This document shows positions 1-7,385 of a stretch of 33,340 nt of DNA, piece by piece. A program made the translations under genes and the position numbers. A model generated the notes under the pieces. The model was not told the DNA's origin. It made no database searches and saw only the letters and a program-made list of their open reading frames with translations. This stretch comes from an uncultured Clostridia bacterium. GTDB taxonomy: Bacteria; Bacillota; Clostridia; TANB77; CAG-508. Numbering within the stretch: the stretch's first letter is position 1; each line of letters starts with the position of its first letter. The stretch spans positions 1-33,340 of the forward strand of contig CAKPLD010000007.1 of assembly GCA_934167225.1 (NCBI GenBank), given 5' to 3'.

Positions 1-148
1 TTCTTATCACATGTTCTACATTCATATTGTCTAAATACTCATTGTCTATAATACCTCTGTAAGCATTTTGCCAACCTGTTACTTTTATATTTGAAATTGC
101 TTCTATATCATCTATTTTGGCTTGTCTGATTTTTATTTTATTTATCAA
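1..148 (-). CDS. GNAT family N-acetyltransferase, N-terminal part (cut by window edge)
   Basis: Only the first 49 codons are inside the window. The frame reads from a TTG start at 148 with an AAGGAGAG ribosome binding site just upstream on the minus strand, then IKIRQAKIDDIEAISNI and later GWQNAYRGII and DNEYLDNM. The pattern I.R.A..DD...I..I....W...Y.GII...YL is typical of the N-terminal strand and helix of GNAT acetyltransferases, which move an acetyl group from acetyl-CoA to an amine. No ATG is available near the ribosome binding site, which is why TTG is chosen. The acetyl-CoA binding motif lies outside the window, so the substrate cannot be guessed. Confidence 0.72.
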   Translation of the reverse strand, partial: MINKIKIRQAKIDDIEAISNIKVTGWQNAYRGIIDNEYLDNMNVEHVIR

Positions 149-183
149 ATTTTCTCTCCTTGTCTTTTATGAATTTTTGCCAA

Positions 184-246
184 GTTTTTGTACTGTAAAT
201 ACAAAAACTCCCTAAAATTATATATTTTTTGTACTAATCGTACAAA
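184..246. repeat. Two short hairpins between the GNAT gene and yfcE
   Basis: A 9-bp perfect stem (GTTTTTGTA at 184-192 with its complement at 200-208, 7-nt loop) is followed by a 7-bp stem (TTTGTAC at 228-234 with its complement at 240-246, 5-nt loop). They sit in the 121-bp gap downstream of yfcE. Neither has a strong T tract, so they may be weak terminators or processing sites for the minus-strand transcript, or chance in AT-rich DNA. Confidence 0.3.
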
Positions 247-269
247 TTTTGTCATATCTTATCTACTCC

Positions 270-815
270 CTACCTCTTATGTATATATTCTTTTCTATCT
301 ATAACACTTCCATCAATATCCTTTAAAATAATTGCCGAATTATCTATTATTACATAACTATGTGCCGTATTATTTTTAGGCAATGATATAGAGCCCGGAT
401 TTACAAATACTAATCCATATTCTTCTTTTATAAAGCCTGTATGGAAATGTCCGTATACTATCACATCTCCTGTTGGTGGTACATTATCTGAATTATAGAC
501 ATGACCATGGCTAAAGAAAAATTCTACATCATTAATATTTATTTGAATATTATTTTCAAATTTAAAATCCGATATCATTTCATCTACTTCAGCATCACAA
601 TTTCCTCTAGTACACATGATTTTTTCTGCATATTTATTTAAAATTTTCGCTACTTCACTTGGATTATATTCGTCTGTTAATGCGTTTCTTGGTCCATGAT
701 AATATAAATCACCTAATAAAATTATTTTATCTGGATTTTCCTTGCTTATTATTTCTTCTAATTTTCTTGCATAATACAATGAACCATGTATATCTGATAC
801 TACTAAATATTTCAT
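270..815 (-). CDS. yfcE: YfcE/MJ0936-type metallophosphodiesterase
   Basis: A 181-residue calcineurin-like phosphoesterase. Metal-ligand motifs are visible in order: SDIHG (residues 7-11), GDLYYHG (35-41), RGNCD, SHGH and YGHFHTG. These are the five blocks of the YfcE family, which hydrolyse phosphodiester bonds using a two-metal centre; the natural substrate is unclear for most members. The start at 815 was chosen over an upstream ATG at 860 because MKYLVVSDIHG begins directly with the first beta strand and a GGAGGAAAAT ribosome binding site precedes it. Length is normal for the family and the protein is probably cytoplasmic. The gene is read toward the GNAT gene and may share its transcript. 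Confidence 0.9.
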   Translation of the reverse strand: MKYLVVSDIHGSLYYARKLEEIISKENPDKIILLGDLYYHGPRNALTDEYNPSEVAKILNKYAEKIMCTRGNCDAEVDEMISDFKFENNIQININDVEFFFSHGHVYNSDNVPPTGDVIVYGHFHTGFIKEEYGLVFVNPGSISLPKNNTAHSYVIIDNSAIILKDIDGSVIDRKEYIHKR

Positions 816-933
816 ATTTTCCTCCTTGTCCCTTGTTTTAATATACCCAGATTTTAACACATACTATTAAAATAATCAATAAAGTTAATTACAAATTTTA
901 GTAACCAATAGTGTCTATAAACGGTAAAATGGC

Positions 934-962
934 TTGATTTTTGTTCCATATCATGGTAAAAT
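934..962 (+). promoter_or_regulatory. Sigma-A type promoter of the first SLH gene
   Basis: TTGATT (934-939), a 17-bp spacer, then TAAAAT (957-962). It lies about 45 bp before the start codon. The second SLH gene has a promoter at the equivalent place. Confidence 0.65.
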
Positions 963-1007
963 ACTAATAGACAAAAAGTATAAATAAAAAAGGAAGGGGT
1001 TTTAATT

Positions 1008-2087
1008 ATGAAAAACAAATCACAAAAAATTTTTGTAGCCATAATAGCTTTCATTATGGTTATCATATCTTTATCACTAAATAGTTATGTATCTGCTTTT
1101 AGTGATGTTCCAAATTATCGATGGTCAAAAAAATATATTGACTATACAAGTGAAAAAGGACTTATGAATGGAGTTGGGAACAACCTATTCAACCCAACAG
1201 GAAAAGCTACTAGAGCACAGGTAGTTCAAGTACTTTATAATATGGATACACTAGGAGGCGTATATTCAAGTCAAAAATCAATTTCATATACAGATGTAGA
1301 AAAAGGAGCATGGTATTATGATGCTGTTGTTTGGGCTGCTTCAAATGGAGTTACAAATGGCACATCAGCAAAAACTTTTTCACCTGATGCAAAGATTACG
1401 AGAGAACAAGTTGCAACTTTACTTTACAATTACGAAAAAATCTCATATCGTTTTTTTGTAAATGATGATCTAACAATTACACTACCTTTTAGAGATACGT
1501 CAAAAATTTCAAGCTGGGCAAAAGAAGCTGTTACTTGGTGCTATTCAGAAGGAATCTTGACTAAAAAAATTGGAAATAGAATAGATCCAAAAGGGTACTG
1601 TACTCGTGAAGAATTAGCAACAATAATCGCAAAATATGCTAAAACAAGATTACCAGAAGAAGCAACAGAAACACATTTTGTATGGTCTACTGATGAAGAA
1701 GGTACTCCTTCTTATGAAGTTATTAATAATGATGGTGAATATAAATATATATGGAGAGATGGATATTTAAATATGTATCTTAATCATTATGCAGAGGTAA
1801 AAGATCCAACTTCAGTTAAATGGGTTCGCTCATACGAGTCTTTACCAAATTCTACTTATGCATTTTCTTTTGATGTAAATAATTCTAACTATTTGTTAAC
1901 TATTACATCAGACCCACTTCAAGGTAAAACATATTCTGAATCTACTATAGTAGCAAATGCTGAAAAATTATGGTATGATGGTTCTCAAAATGTTATCCAT
2001 ATTGTTAACCCAAATTATGAAACTATGAATCCAATTGTATATAATGATGATAATTTGAAAAATCATATTAGTATAGATAATGAATAA
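1008..2087 (+). CDS. SLH-domain cell-surface protein, copy 1
   Basis: A 359-residue exported protein. Residues 1-30 form a signal peptide (KNKSQK, a hydrophobic run, cleavage near VSA). Three S-layer homology domains follow: about 31-80 (FSDVPNYRWSKKYIDY), 92-145 (YTDVEKGAWYYDAV), and 160-212 (FRDTSKISSWAKEAV). SLH triplets anchor proteins to pyruvylated secondary wall polymer. The last 140 residues, from about THFVWSTDEEG onward, are an unrecognised acidic, aromatic-rich domain. In the third SLH repeat the turn reads TKKIGN where copy 2 has NGKTGN, so this repeat is more diverged. The ribosome binding site AAGGAAGGGG precedes the ATG. The gene has its own promoter and a hairpin terminator and is a tandem duplicate of the next gene. 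Confidence 0.88.
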   Translation: MKNKSQKIFVAIIAFIMVIISLSLNSYVSAFSDVPNYRWSKKYIDYTSEKGLMNGVGNNLFNPTGKATRAQVVQVLYNMDTLGGVYSSQKSISYTDVEKGAWYYDAVVWAASNGVTNGTSAKTFSPDAKITREQVATLLYNYEKISYRFFVNDDLTITLPFRDTSKISSWAKEAVTWCYSEGILTKKIGNRIDPKGYCTREELATIIAKYAKTRLPEEATETHFVWSTDEEGTPSYEVINNDGEYKYIWRDGYLNMYLNHYAEVKDPTSVKWVRSYESLPNSTYAFSFDVNNSNYLLTITSDPLQGKTYSESTIVANAEKLWYDGSQNVIHIVNPNYETMNPIVYNDDNLKNHISIDNE

Positions 2088-2090
2088 AAT

Positions 2091-2129
2091 AAAAATCCAG
2101 AATATACTTCAAACATATTCTGGATTTTT
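2091..2129. terminator. Rho-independent terminator after SLH copy 1
   Basis: A perfect 15-bp stem (2091-2105 with 2115-2129, 9-nt loop) ending in a T run, immediately after the stop codon at 2087. The A/T flanks are symmetric, so it could work in both directions. Confidence 0.88.
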
Positions 2130-2177
2130 ATTTATTACTATTTACGTTACAAATCACAGCTTTAAAATTGTAGAGTA

Positions 2178-2236
2178 GGTTCGAATTAGAATAATTATTA
2201 ATTTTTGGGGGATTAATAATTATTCTAATTCGAACC
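2178..2236. repeat. 25-bp perfect inverted repeat between the two SLH genes
   Basis: The left arm at 2178-2202 (begins GGTTCGAATTAG) is perfectly complementary to 2212-2236; the 9-nt loop is TTTTGGGGG. It is separate from the terminator at 2091-2129 and lies 65 bp before the second promoter. Such a long exact hairpin is more than a simple terminator needs. A small mobile repeat, a protein-binding palindrome or a stabilising RNA structure are all possible. I saw no second copy in the window. Confidence 0.85.
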
Positions 2237-2300
2237 GGTTTTAATAGTTGTGAATAGTAACCTATTTACAGATTTTATGTAAAATATTATATAAAAACAC

Positions 2301-2329
2301 TTGCTTTTTCTCTATTATCATGATAGAAT
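2301..2329 (+). promoter_or_regulatory. Sigma-A type promoter of the second SLH gene
   Basis: TTGCTT (2301-2306), a 17-bp spacer, then TAGAAT (2324-2329), at the same distance from the start as in copy 1. The hexamers differ slightly, so the two copies may differ in strength. Confidence 0.6.
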
Positions 2330-2382
2330 GCACAAATGTACATAAAAAGTATAAATAAGTAAAAAAGAAAGGATTTTTAATC

Positions 2383-3462
2383 ATGAAAAACAAATCACAG
2401 AAAATTTTTATGTCTATAATAGCTTTTATTATGGTTATTGTAGCTTTATCGCTAAATAGTTCCGCATCTGCTTTTAGTGATGTTTCAAATAATCGTTGGT
2501 CAAAAAAATACATTGACTACGTAAATGAAAAGGGACTTATGAATGGAGTTGGAAATAATAAATTCAACCCAACAGGAAAAGTCACTAGAGCTCAAGTAGT
2601 TCAAGTACTTTATAATATGGATACTATGGGAGGTGTATATTCAAGCCAAAAGTCAATTTCTTATACAGATGTAAAAAAAGGAACATGGTATTATGATGCT
2701 GTTGTTTGGGCTGCTTCAAATGGAGTTACAAATGGAACATCAGCAAAAGCATTTTCTCCTAATGCTAACATAACAAGAGAACAAGTTGCAACATTACTTT
2801 ATAATTACGAAAAAATTTCATATCGTTATTTTGTAAATGATGATTTAACAATCACACTACCTTTTAAGGATACATCAAAAATTTCAAGCTGGGCAAAAGA
2901 AGCTGTTACTTGGTGTTATTCAGAAGGAATATTAAATGGAAAAACAGGAAATAAATTAGATCCAAAAGGATATTGTACTCGTGAAGAGTTAGCAACAATG
3001 TTTACAAAATATGCTCAATCAAGATTGCCAGAGGAAGCAACTTCAACACATTTTGTATGGTCTACTGATGAAGAGGGTACTCCTTCTTATGAAGTTATCA
3101 ATAATGATGGTGAATATAAATATATATGGAGAGATGGATATTTAAATATGTATATTAATCACTATGCAGAAATAAATGATCCAACTTCAGTTAGATGGGT
3201 TCGTGCATATGAGTCTTTACCAAACTCTACTTACGCATTTTCTTTTGATGTAATTGAATCTGAATGTTTACTAACTCTTACTTCAGACCCACTTCAAGGT
3301 AAAACATATTCTGAATCTACTATAGTAGCAAATGCTGAAAAATTATGGTATGATGGTTCTAAAGGCGTTATACATATTGTTAACCCAAACTATGAAACTA
3401 TGAATCCAATTGTATATAATGATGATAATTTGAAAAATCATATTAGTATCGATGATGAATAA
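2383..3462 (+). CDS. SLH-domain cell-surface protein, copy 2
   Basis: A 359-residue paralogue of the preceding gene, of identical length and about 87% identical by eye. It has a signal peptide (1-30, ending SASA), three SLH domains (about 31-80, 92-145, 160-212) and the same unrecognised C-terminal domain. Differences cluster in the signal peptide, at exposed SLH positions, in the third SLH repeat and in a short patch near residues 291-295. The segment from FVWSTDEEG to GYLNMY and most of the final 60 residues are invariant. The ribosome binding site AAGAAAGGA precedes the ATG. The gene has its own promoter and terminator, so the copies can be expressed separately. Confidence 0.88.
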   Translation: MKNKSQKIFMSIIAFIMVIVALSLNSSASAFSDVSNNRWSKKYIDYVNEKGLMNGVGNNKFNPTGKVTRAQVVQVLYNMDTMGGVYSSQKSISYTDVKKGTWYYDAVVWAASNGVTNGTSAKAFSPNANITREQVATLLYNYEKISYRYFVNDDLTITLPFKDTSKISSWAKEAVTWCYSEGILNGKTGNKLDPKGYCTREELATMFTKYAQSRLPEEATSTHFVWSTDEEGTPSYEVINNDGEYKYIWRDGYLNMYINHYAEINDPTSVRWVRAYESLPNSTYAFSFDVIESECLLTLTSDPLQGKTYSESTIVANAEKLWYDGSKGVIHIVNPNYETMNPIVYNDDNLKNHISIDDE

Positions 3463-3466
3463 AATA

Positions 3467-3502
3467 AAATACGGAATATATTTTGAAGTATATTCCGTAT
3501 TT
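3467..3502. terminator. Terminator after SLH copy 2
   Basis: A perfect 14-bp stem (3467-3480 with 3489-3502, 8-nt loop), five bases after the stop codon. It also faces the end of the minus-strand exporter and stub, so it may be bidirectional. Its sequence differs from the terminator after copy 1. Confidence 0.85.
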
Positions 3503-3507
3503 GTTAT

Positions 3508-3639
3508 TTAGATGTAATTTATTTCTGTACCGTAATCTGCTCTACCTTCGCCTTTAAATTCTCCTTCTTTTCTTTCTAATATTCTTCCTGTTTTATTTCT
3601 ATTCTCATCATAAACATCTAATTTTTCATACATAATCAT
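3508..3639 (-). pseudogene. NUDIX hydrolase-like N-terminal stub
   Basis: A 43-codon open frame starting at 3639 (or at the second ATG, 3633) and ending at 3508. It reads MYEKLDVYDENRNKTGRILE and then a short charged tail ending GTEINYI. The LD.YDENR.KTG pattern matches the first strand of IPP-isomerase-like NUDIX hydrolases, but the protein stops long before a NUDIX box could occur. It begins 7 nt after the exporter's stop codon with a weak AAGAGA ribosome binding site, so it may still be translated by coupling. A remnant is most likely; a real small protein cannot be excluded. Confidence 0.45.
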
Positions 3640-3645
3640 TTTCTC

Positions 3646-5244
3646 TTATGCATCAATAATTTCTTTCATCATATGTTGTTCAAACTTATAATGTTTGTTG
3701 CATGATGCTTTTATTCTAGGTCTATGTGTAACTATTACATAAGTTTTATCTTTTAAATATTTCTCTATCATATTTGTTATTTTTTCTTCAGATAATGCAT
3801 CTAAATTTGATGTAGGCTCATCAAAAAAATATAATTCTTTATCTATCAATATTCCTCTAATTAAATTCAATCTTTGTTTCTGACCTGCAGATAATTTTAT
3901 TCCTTTTTCTCCTACTAATGTTTCTAATCCATTTGGAAGCTCTTTATACCATCCCATTAATCCTGCTTCATCTAGCAGTTGCATAATCTTTTCATCTGGT
4001 ATATCTTTTCCTAAACATAAATTATCTCTTATACTTAAATCAAATAATTCTACCTCTTGAGATACAAAAACTAAATCCATTCTACAATCATTCTTTAATT
4101 GATTATCAACTAGCAATTCTCCATTTTCTAATGGATATAAACCTGACAATATATTCATTGTTGTTGTTTTTCCTTGTCCAGACTCTCCAACAATGCTTAC
4201 TTTATCTCCCCTATTTAATATAAATTCAGGTATCTTTATTTTTGTAGATTCTTTTGTATATGAAAATATTACATCTCTTAATTTTATGTTTTTAAAGTCT
4301 TTTATAAGCTTAATTTCCTTACTATCTTTAAAATAGTCATCTAATTGTTTCTTTGTTGTTTTAAACCTTTCAGTCATATCTATCAATCTTACCAAACTAT
4401 TTAAATTAGAATATAATTTTCCTATTGCAGATAAATAAAATAACAAATATGGTAATCCATCCTCTCCATTTGAAACCATAATTATTGTACTTACAATAAC
4501 TATTAGATATAATGAATCCATTAAACCTGTAAATACTCCATTTGCATTTGACCTTTTTCTTTCATTTAATTTTGTTACTTTTAAATATTCTTCTGAATTT
4601 TCCATTATTTTATCATTACAAAATTTTGATATATTTAATTTTCTAACTGCAATTATATTTTGAATAAAATCTACAAATGTAGCATTATATTTTGATTCTG
4701 CCTCATTAACTTTCTTCTGATATTTTTGTTTGTTTTTTATCATTTTGTATTTTAAATATACAGCTATTGCCGATATAAAAATACATATAATTCCTGTTAA
4801 TACAGATTGTTTACATACTATTATTAAAATTGAGGTTCCTCCAATAATTAATGGAATAACACTTATTTCAAACTGCCATATCATCTCAAAAAAATAAAAT
4901 GATAAATTAGTAATTAATTTATGTATATAGCCTGTATGAGTATTTGATATTTGTTCCATTGTCATAGATTGCAATTTATTAAAATAATATTTCTGTATTT
5001 TTACTTGTGTTTTCTGAACATTAATATTGTCAATATATGATGCAACTTTTCCTGCAACAAGCATTACTAAATGTGTAATAGCAATGCAAATAGCTAGTTT
5101 AATCAATTTATCTAATGTTAATGGACTTTTTCCAAAATATGATAATGCAAATGCTTCTCCATAATCTGCTATTGAATATAATGTATTAAAAATTATTGAA
5201 TAAATAAATAATTTTTTTGCAACTACTTTTATTAATTCTTTCAT
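3646..5244 (-). CDS. ABC exporter with fused membrane and ATPase domains
   Basis: A 532-residue half-transporter of the exporter type. The first 300 residues carry about five or six hydrophobic segments (for example LFIYSIIFNTLYSIADYG and VIPLIIGGTSILIIVC). The last 190 carry the ATPase: Walker A GESGQGKTTT, Q-loop FVSQE, signature LSAGQKQR, Walker B LYFFDEPTSNLD and switch VTHR. All catalytic elements are present, so it is probably active as a homodimer in the membrane. The ribosome binding site AAAGGAGAAAG precedes ATG 5244. No peptidase C39 domain, precursor peptide or partner permease is adjacent, so the cargo (peptide, lipid or drug) is unknown. It lies just outside the proposed island boundary at 5382. 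Confidence 0.85.
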   Translation of the reverse strand: MKELIKVVAKKLFIYSIIFNTLYSIADYGEAFALSYFGKSPLTLDKLIKLAICIAITHLVMLVAGKVASYIDNINVQKTQVKIQKYYFNKLQSMTMEQISNTHTGYIHKLITNLSFYFFEMIWQFEISVIPLIIGGTSILIIVCKQSVLTGIICIFISAIAVYLKYKMIKNKQKYQKKVNEAESKYNATFVDFIQNIIAVRKLNISKFCNDKIMENSEEYLKVTKLNERKRSNANGVFTGLMDSLYLIVIVSTIIMVSNGEDGLPYLLFYLSAIGKLYSNLNSLVRLIDMTERFKTTKKQLDDYFKDSKEIKLIKDFKNIKLRDVIFSYTKESTKIKIPEFILNRGDKVSIVGESGQGKTTTMNILSGLYPLENGELLVDNQLKNDCRMDLVFVSQEVELFDLSIRDNLCLGKDIPDEKIMQLLDEAGLMGWYKELPNGLETLVGEKGIKLSAGQKQRLNLIRGILIDKELYFFDEPTSNLDALSEEKITNMIEKYLKDKTYVIVTHRPRIKASCNKHYKFEQHMMKEIIDA

Positions 5245-5376
5245 TATCTTTCTCCTTTTTGCCTTATACCAATCATCATCTTCTTCATCAAAGATATTTT
5301 TAATATTTTGTGGACAAGTTATAAAACTCGAACCAATTTATCTTTAAAAAGAATTAAATCTTTCCCTTATTTTATG

Positions 5377-5430
5377 CTACTTTCCACAACAATTCTTGTA
5401 TTTCTTACCAGACCCACATGTAATATTTTT
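5377..5430 (-). pseudogene. Displaced secA 3' end (SEC-C zinc motif remnant)
   Basis: Read on the minus strand this fragment gives NITCGSGKKYKNCCGK and then a stop, which is the SEC-C zinc-binding tail of SecA. At the DNA level 5382-5420 matches 9232-9270, inside the 3' end of the intact secA, at 34 of 39 positions in the same orientation. It is not attached to any gene. Similarity stops abruptly above 5420. This is what remains when an element integrates into the 3' end of secA and supplies a replacement tail. A leftover of another SEC-C protein is the alternative. Confidence 0.6.
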
Positions 5431-5433
5431 CGT

Positions 5434-5453
5434 TTGGCGACAAATTGGCGACA
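5434..5453. repeat. Tandem 11-bp-period direct repeat near the left island edge
   Basis: TTGGCGACA occurs at 5434-5442 and again at 5445-5453, so the period is 11 bp, one helical turn. A similarly spaced pair lies near the other edge (9147-9166). Pairs like this resemble arm-type integrase binding sites; that reading is inference. Confidence 0.5.
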
Positions 5454-5536
5454 TTGTCTACATCGTTATTTGTCTATATATAATTAATTAAGATATATTT
5501 TCTTAATTCTTCATCAATATAACACACTAAAAAAAA

Positions 5537-6113
5537 TTATACAATGCTTTTTTCTTCAATTCGAGCTATAAATTCAATAATTAATTCAATAATATTTTTG
5601 AATTCAATTCCATTAGCATATTTATTTTTCTTACTATAAATATTCCACTTTTCATTTATTCTTTCATATGTACTAATTTCTTTTAATATAATTTCATAAT
5701 CTTTATAATACTCTAAAGATTCTCTTTTTATTAACGTATTATTCAAAGCACTTCTAAAATCTGCATTATTAATTTCATATTTCATATTATGCAAGAAAAA
5801 ATATACATCATAATAGTCTTTCATTCTTGCATTATATTTTCCTCTTCTTAAGATTGTCTCGATTTTTTCAGCTAAAATTGTCTCAATATTATACGAATCA
5901 ATTATTATCTTTTTATTATCAAATATAGATATGTACTCAAATTTTAATTCTCTTGGTGTAACTTCATCTCCTGTTGAAATATCAATTTCTAATTCAACTT
6001 TTAAGTTATCCAATTATTCTTTCAAACATAAATCTTTGATATACTTCTAACTGTGTTAAATTATTATCTCTTGCAATTTGTTTTGACTTTTCAAATAAAT
6101 CTATATATTTCAT
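5537..6113 (-). pseudogene. abiEii: AbiEii/AbiGii nucleotidyltransferase toxin, internally deleted
   Basis: The gene starts at ATG 6113 with a GGAGGTG ribosome binding site, one base after the antitoxin stop. It reads MKYIDLFEKSKQIARDNNL and LEVYQRFMFERII, the usual AbiEii N-terminus, then stops after 35 codons. In another frame, from about 6013, the family's C-terminal part continues: LKVELEIDISTGDEVTPRE, LAEKIETILRRG, ARMKDYYDVYFFL. The roughly 90-100 residues that should lie between, including the KGG segment and the D.D catalytic aspartates, are missing and the frame is shifted. The toxin is therefore almost certainly inactive. Full-length relatives are about 280-300 residues. Confidence 0.85.
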
Positions 6114-6114
6114 T

Positions 6115-6684
6115 TTACATCAGCACCTCCATAATATCTATGGCTTTTTCGTACACATTAAATATCTTTGAATATTCTTCTAATCTTTCTAAATTTTTAT
6201 TTTTTTGCTTGAAATAGTTCTTTATAATCTTATTATATAATTCTGCATCCACTGAATTTTTATTTTTTATAATATCACATATACATCTTTCTTGATTATA
6301 AATAATTATTGGATTTCCACATGGACTCGTTAATGTTGTAATTCCAATATTAAATTTTTCTTCATTAACATAATGAATATCAATATTCTCATTTATATTA
6401 TTGTGGCTTAATGTTGTTACTTCCATTTTATACGGTGCTCTATCACTCAATCCCCACAAATAACAAGCTGTATTATACGAAAAAACAATATTCGAGAACC
6501 TTTTTTGTAATATATAAAACTCATCTTCAAATATATTATAATCTATATAAATCCCTTGTGCTACTTTTCTTATTATTTTTTTCTCTATAAGACTAGGAAT
6601 CATTGGTTTAGAAATCCCTATATTTATTAATTCTGAAGTTGTAATATATCCATGATTTTCTTTCAAAAAATTTTTTATTTCCAT
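6115..6684 (-). CDS. abiEi: AbiEi-type antitoxin and transcriptional repressor
   Basis: A 189-residue protein of the type IV toxin-antitoxin antitoxin family. The N-terminus (MEIKNFLKENHGYITTSELI, then KPMIPSLIEKKIIRKVAQGIY) is the winged-helix DNA-binding domain. The remainder, with FSYNTACYLWGLSDRAPYK and CICDIIKN, is the C-terminal antitoxin domain. It looks intact and of normal length. The ribosome binding site GAGGTGG precedes ATG 6684. The toxin gene follows after 1 nt, so the two were one operon. AbiEi proteins repress their own promoter by binding inverted repeats, and a fitting operator is present at 6692-6749. The antitoxin has outlived its toxin, which is deleted. Confidence 0.88.
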   Translation of the reverse strand: MEIKNFLKENHGYITTSELINIGISKPMIPSLIEKKIIRKVAQGIYIDYNIFEDEFYILQKRFSNIVFSYNTACYLWGLSDRAPYKMEVTTLSHNNINENIDIHYVNEEKFNIGITTLTSPCGNPIIIYNQERCICDIIKNKNSVDAELYNKIIKNYFKQKNKNLERLEEYSKIFNVYEKAIDIMEVLM

Positions 6685-6691
6685 ATATAGC

Positions 6692-6749
6692 CACCTCTTT
6701 ACTTTCTCTCGTATATTATAACATATTTACGAGTAAAAGTAAAGAGGTG
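6692..6749 (-). promoter_or_regulatory. abiE promoter embedded in a long interrupted inverted repeat
   Basis: 22-bp arms at 6692-6713 and 6728-6749 pair at 20 of 22 positions around a 14-bp centre. On the minus strand TTTACT (6743-6738) lies in one arm; a 17-bp spacer follows, then TATAAT (6720-6715) in the centre. The other arm contains the ribosome binding site of abiEi. This placement fits an autorepression operator for AbiEi, as known for the family. Confidence 0.75.
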
Positions 6750-6758
6750 ATGAATCAT

Positions 6759-7055
6759 TTATCTATTTAGATATTTTATAACTAATTTATTTAAATCAAT
6801 CCATTCTTTCACATGATATGTATCTTTTTCATCAATATTCTCATATGTATTAGGTGTTTCTTCAGCTGTTACTAAAAAATCCTTCAAATCGCTATCTGGG
6901 CATTCTTTGATATCTTCTTTAGCTTTATTCCATCCATAAAACTTATTTAAATTTTTAACATTAAATTTATATCCTATTCCATATGAACCAGTAGATACAC
7001 TAATGCAATCTAAAATAAATAGCATCAAATTGTCTTTATTCAAATTTTTCTTCAT
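6759..7055 (-). CDS. Hypothetical protein, possibly second half of a split gene
   Basis: A 98-residue frame with no recognised family. It has a hydrophobic start (NLMLFILDCISVS), then a charged body (KAKEDIKECPDSDLKDFL) and a short C-terminus ending NRL-free, KYLNR. Its first ATG (7055) lies inside the last codons of the upstream frame and has no ribosome binding site. It is therefore either translationally coupled to that gene or is the second half of one original protein broken by a frameshift. No CGG codon is present at the junction, so the CGG effect seen elsewhere does not explain it. It belongs to the accessory island. Confidence 0.5.
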   Translation of the reverse strand: MKKNLNKDNLMLFILDCISVSTGSYGIGYKFNVKNLNKFYGWNKAKEDIKECPDSDLKDFLVTAEETPNTYENIDEKDTYHVKEWIDLNKLVIKYLNR

Positions 7056-7266
7056 CTGATAGCATTAATATAAAATCAGCTATAATTACTTGTGTTCTAT
7101 TTTTAGCGTTAAGTTGAAAAAATAACGGCGAATCATCCACAATATAATAAGAATAATATAAAACTAAAAGTAAAGAAAAGATTTTTTCATTATTAATTTT
7201 ATTTAAATTCATTTGAAACGTTTCCAATGTATATTTTTCCATCCATCCAGCATATACTCTTTCCAT
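7036..7266 (-). CDS. Hypothetical small protein upstream of, and overlapping, the previous frame
   Basis: A 76-residue frame (MERVYAGWMEKYTLETFQMN at its start) with no recognised family. It overlaps the following frame by 20 nt. A GGAGG occurs about 25 nt before the ATG, too far for good initiation, and no other start codon lies between them, so the N-terminus may be damaged. The pair could be the halves of one decayed gene of about 170 residues. Confidence 0.45.
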   Translation of the reverse strand: MERVYAGWMEKYTLETFQMNLNKINNEKIFSLLLVLYYSYYIVDDSPLFFQLNAKNRTQVIIADFILMLSDEEKFE

Positions 7267-7339
7267 TTCAAAATATTTGTAAAATAAATATCCTCCAATC
7301 TATTTAAAAAGAATATAGCATACTCCAAACAAATATGAA

Positions 7340-7381
7340 ATACCACACCATTTCAAAAATAATTTGACGTTGGTGTGGTAT
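7340..7381 (-). terminator. Probable terminator of the repeat-protein gene
   Basis: An 11-bp perfect stem (ATACCACACCA at 7340-7350 with 7371-7381) and a 20-nt loop, four bases beyond the stop codon on the minus strand. The tail is only moderately T-rich (TTTCATATTTG). Confidence 0.6.
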
Positions 7382-7385
7382 GTTC

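Noticed and set aside
5245..5325. N-terminal extension or small peptide gene in frame with the ABC exporter (TCPQNIKNIFDEEDDDWYK...)
   Set aside because: The frame is open upstream of ATG 5244 for about 26 codons, but begins after a stop with no ATG, GTG or TTG start, while ATG 5244 has a good ribosome binding site. Probably leftover coding DNA.
7036..7266. CGG recoding as the explanation for the split small gene at 7036-7055
   Set aside because: There is no CGG at or near the overlap, so this split is of another kind (coupling or true frameshift).
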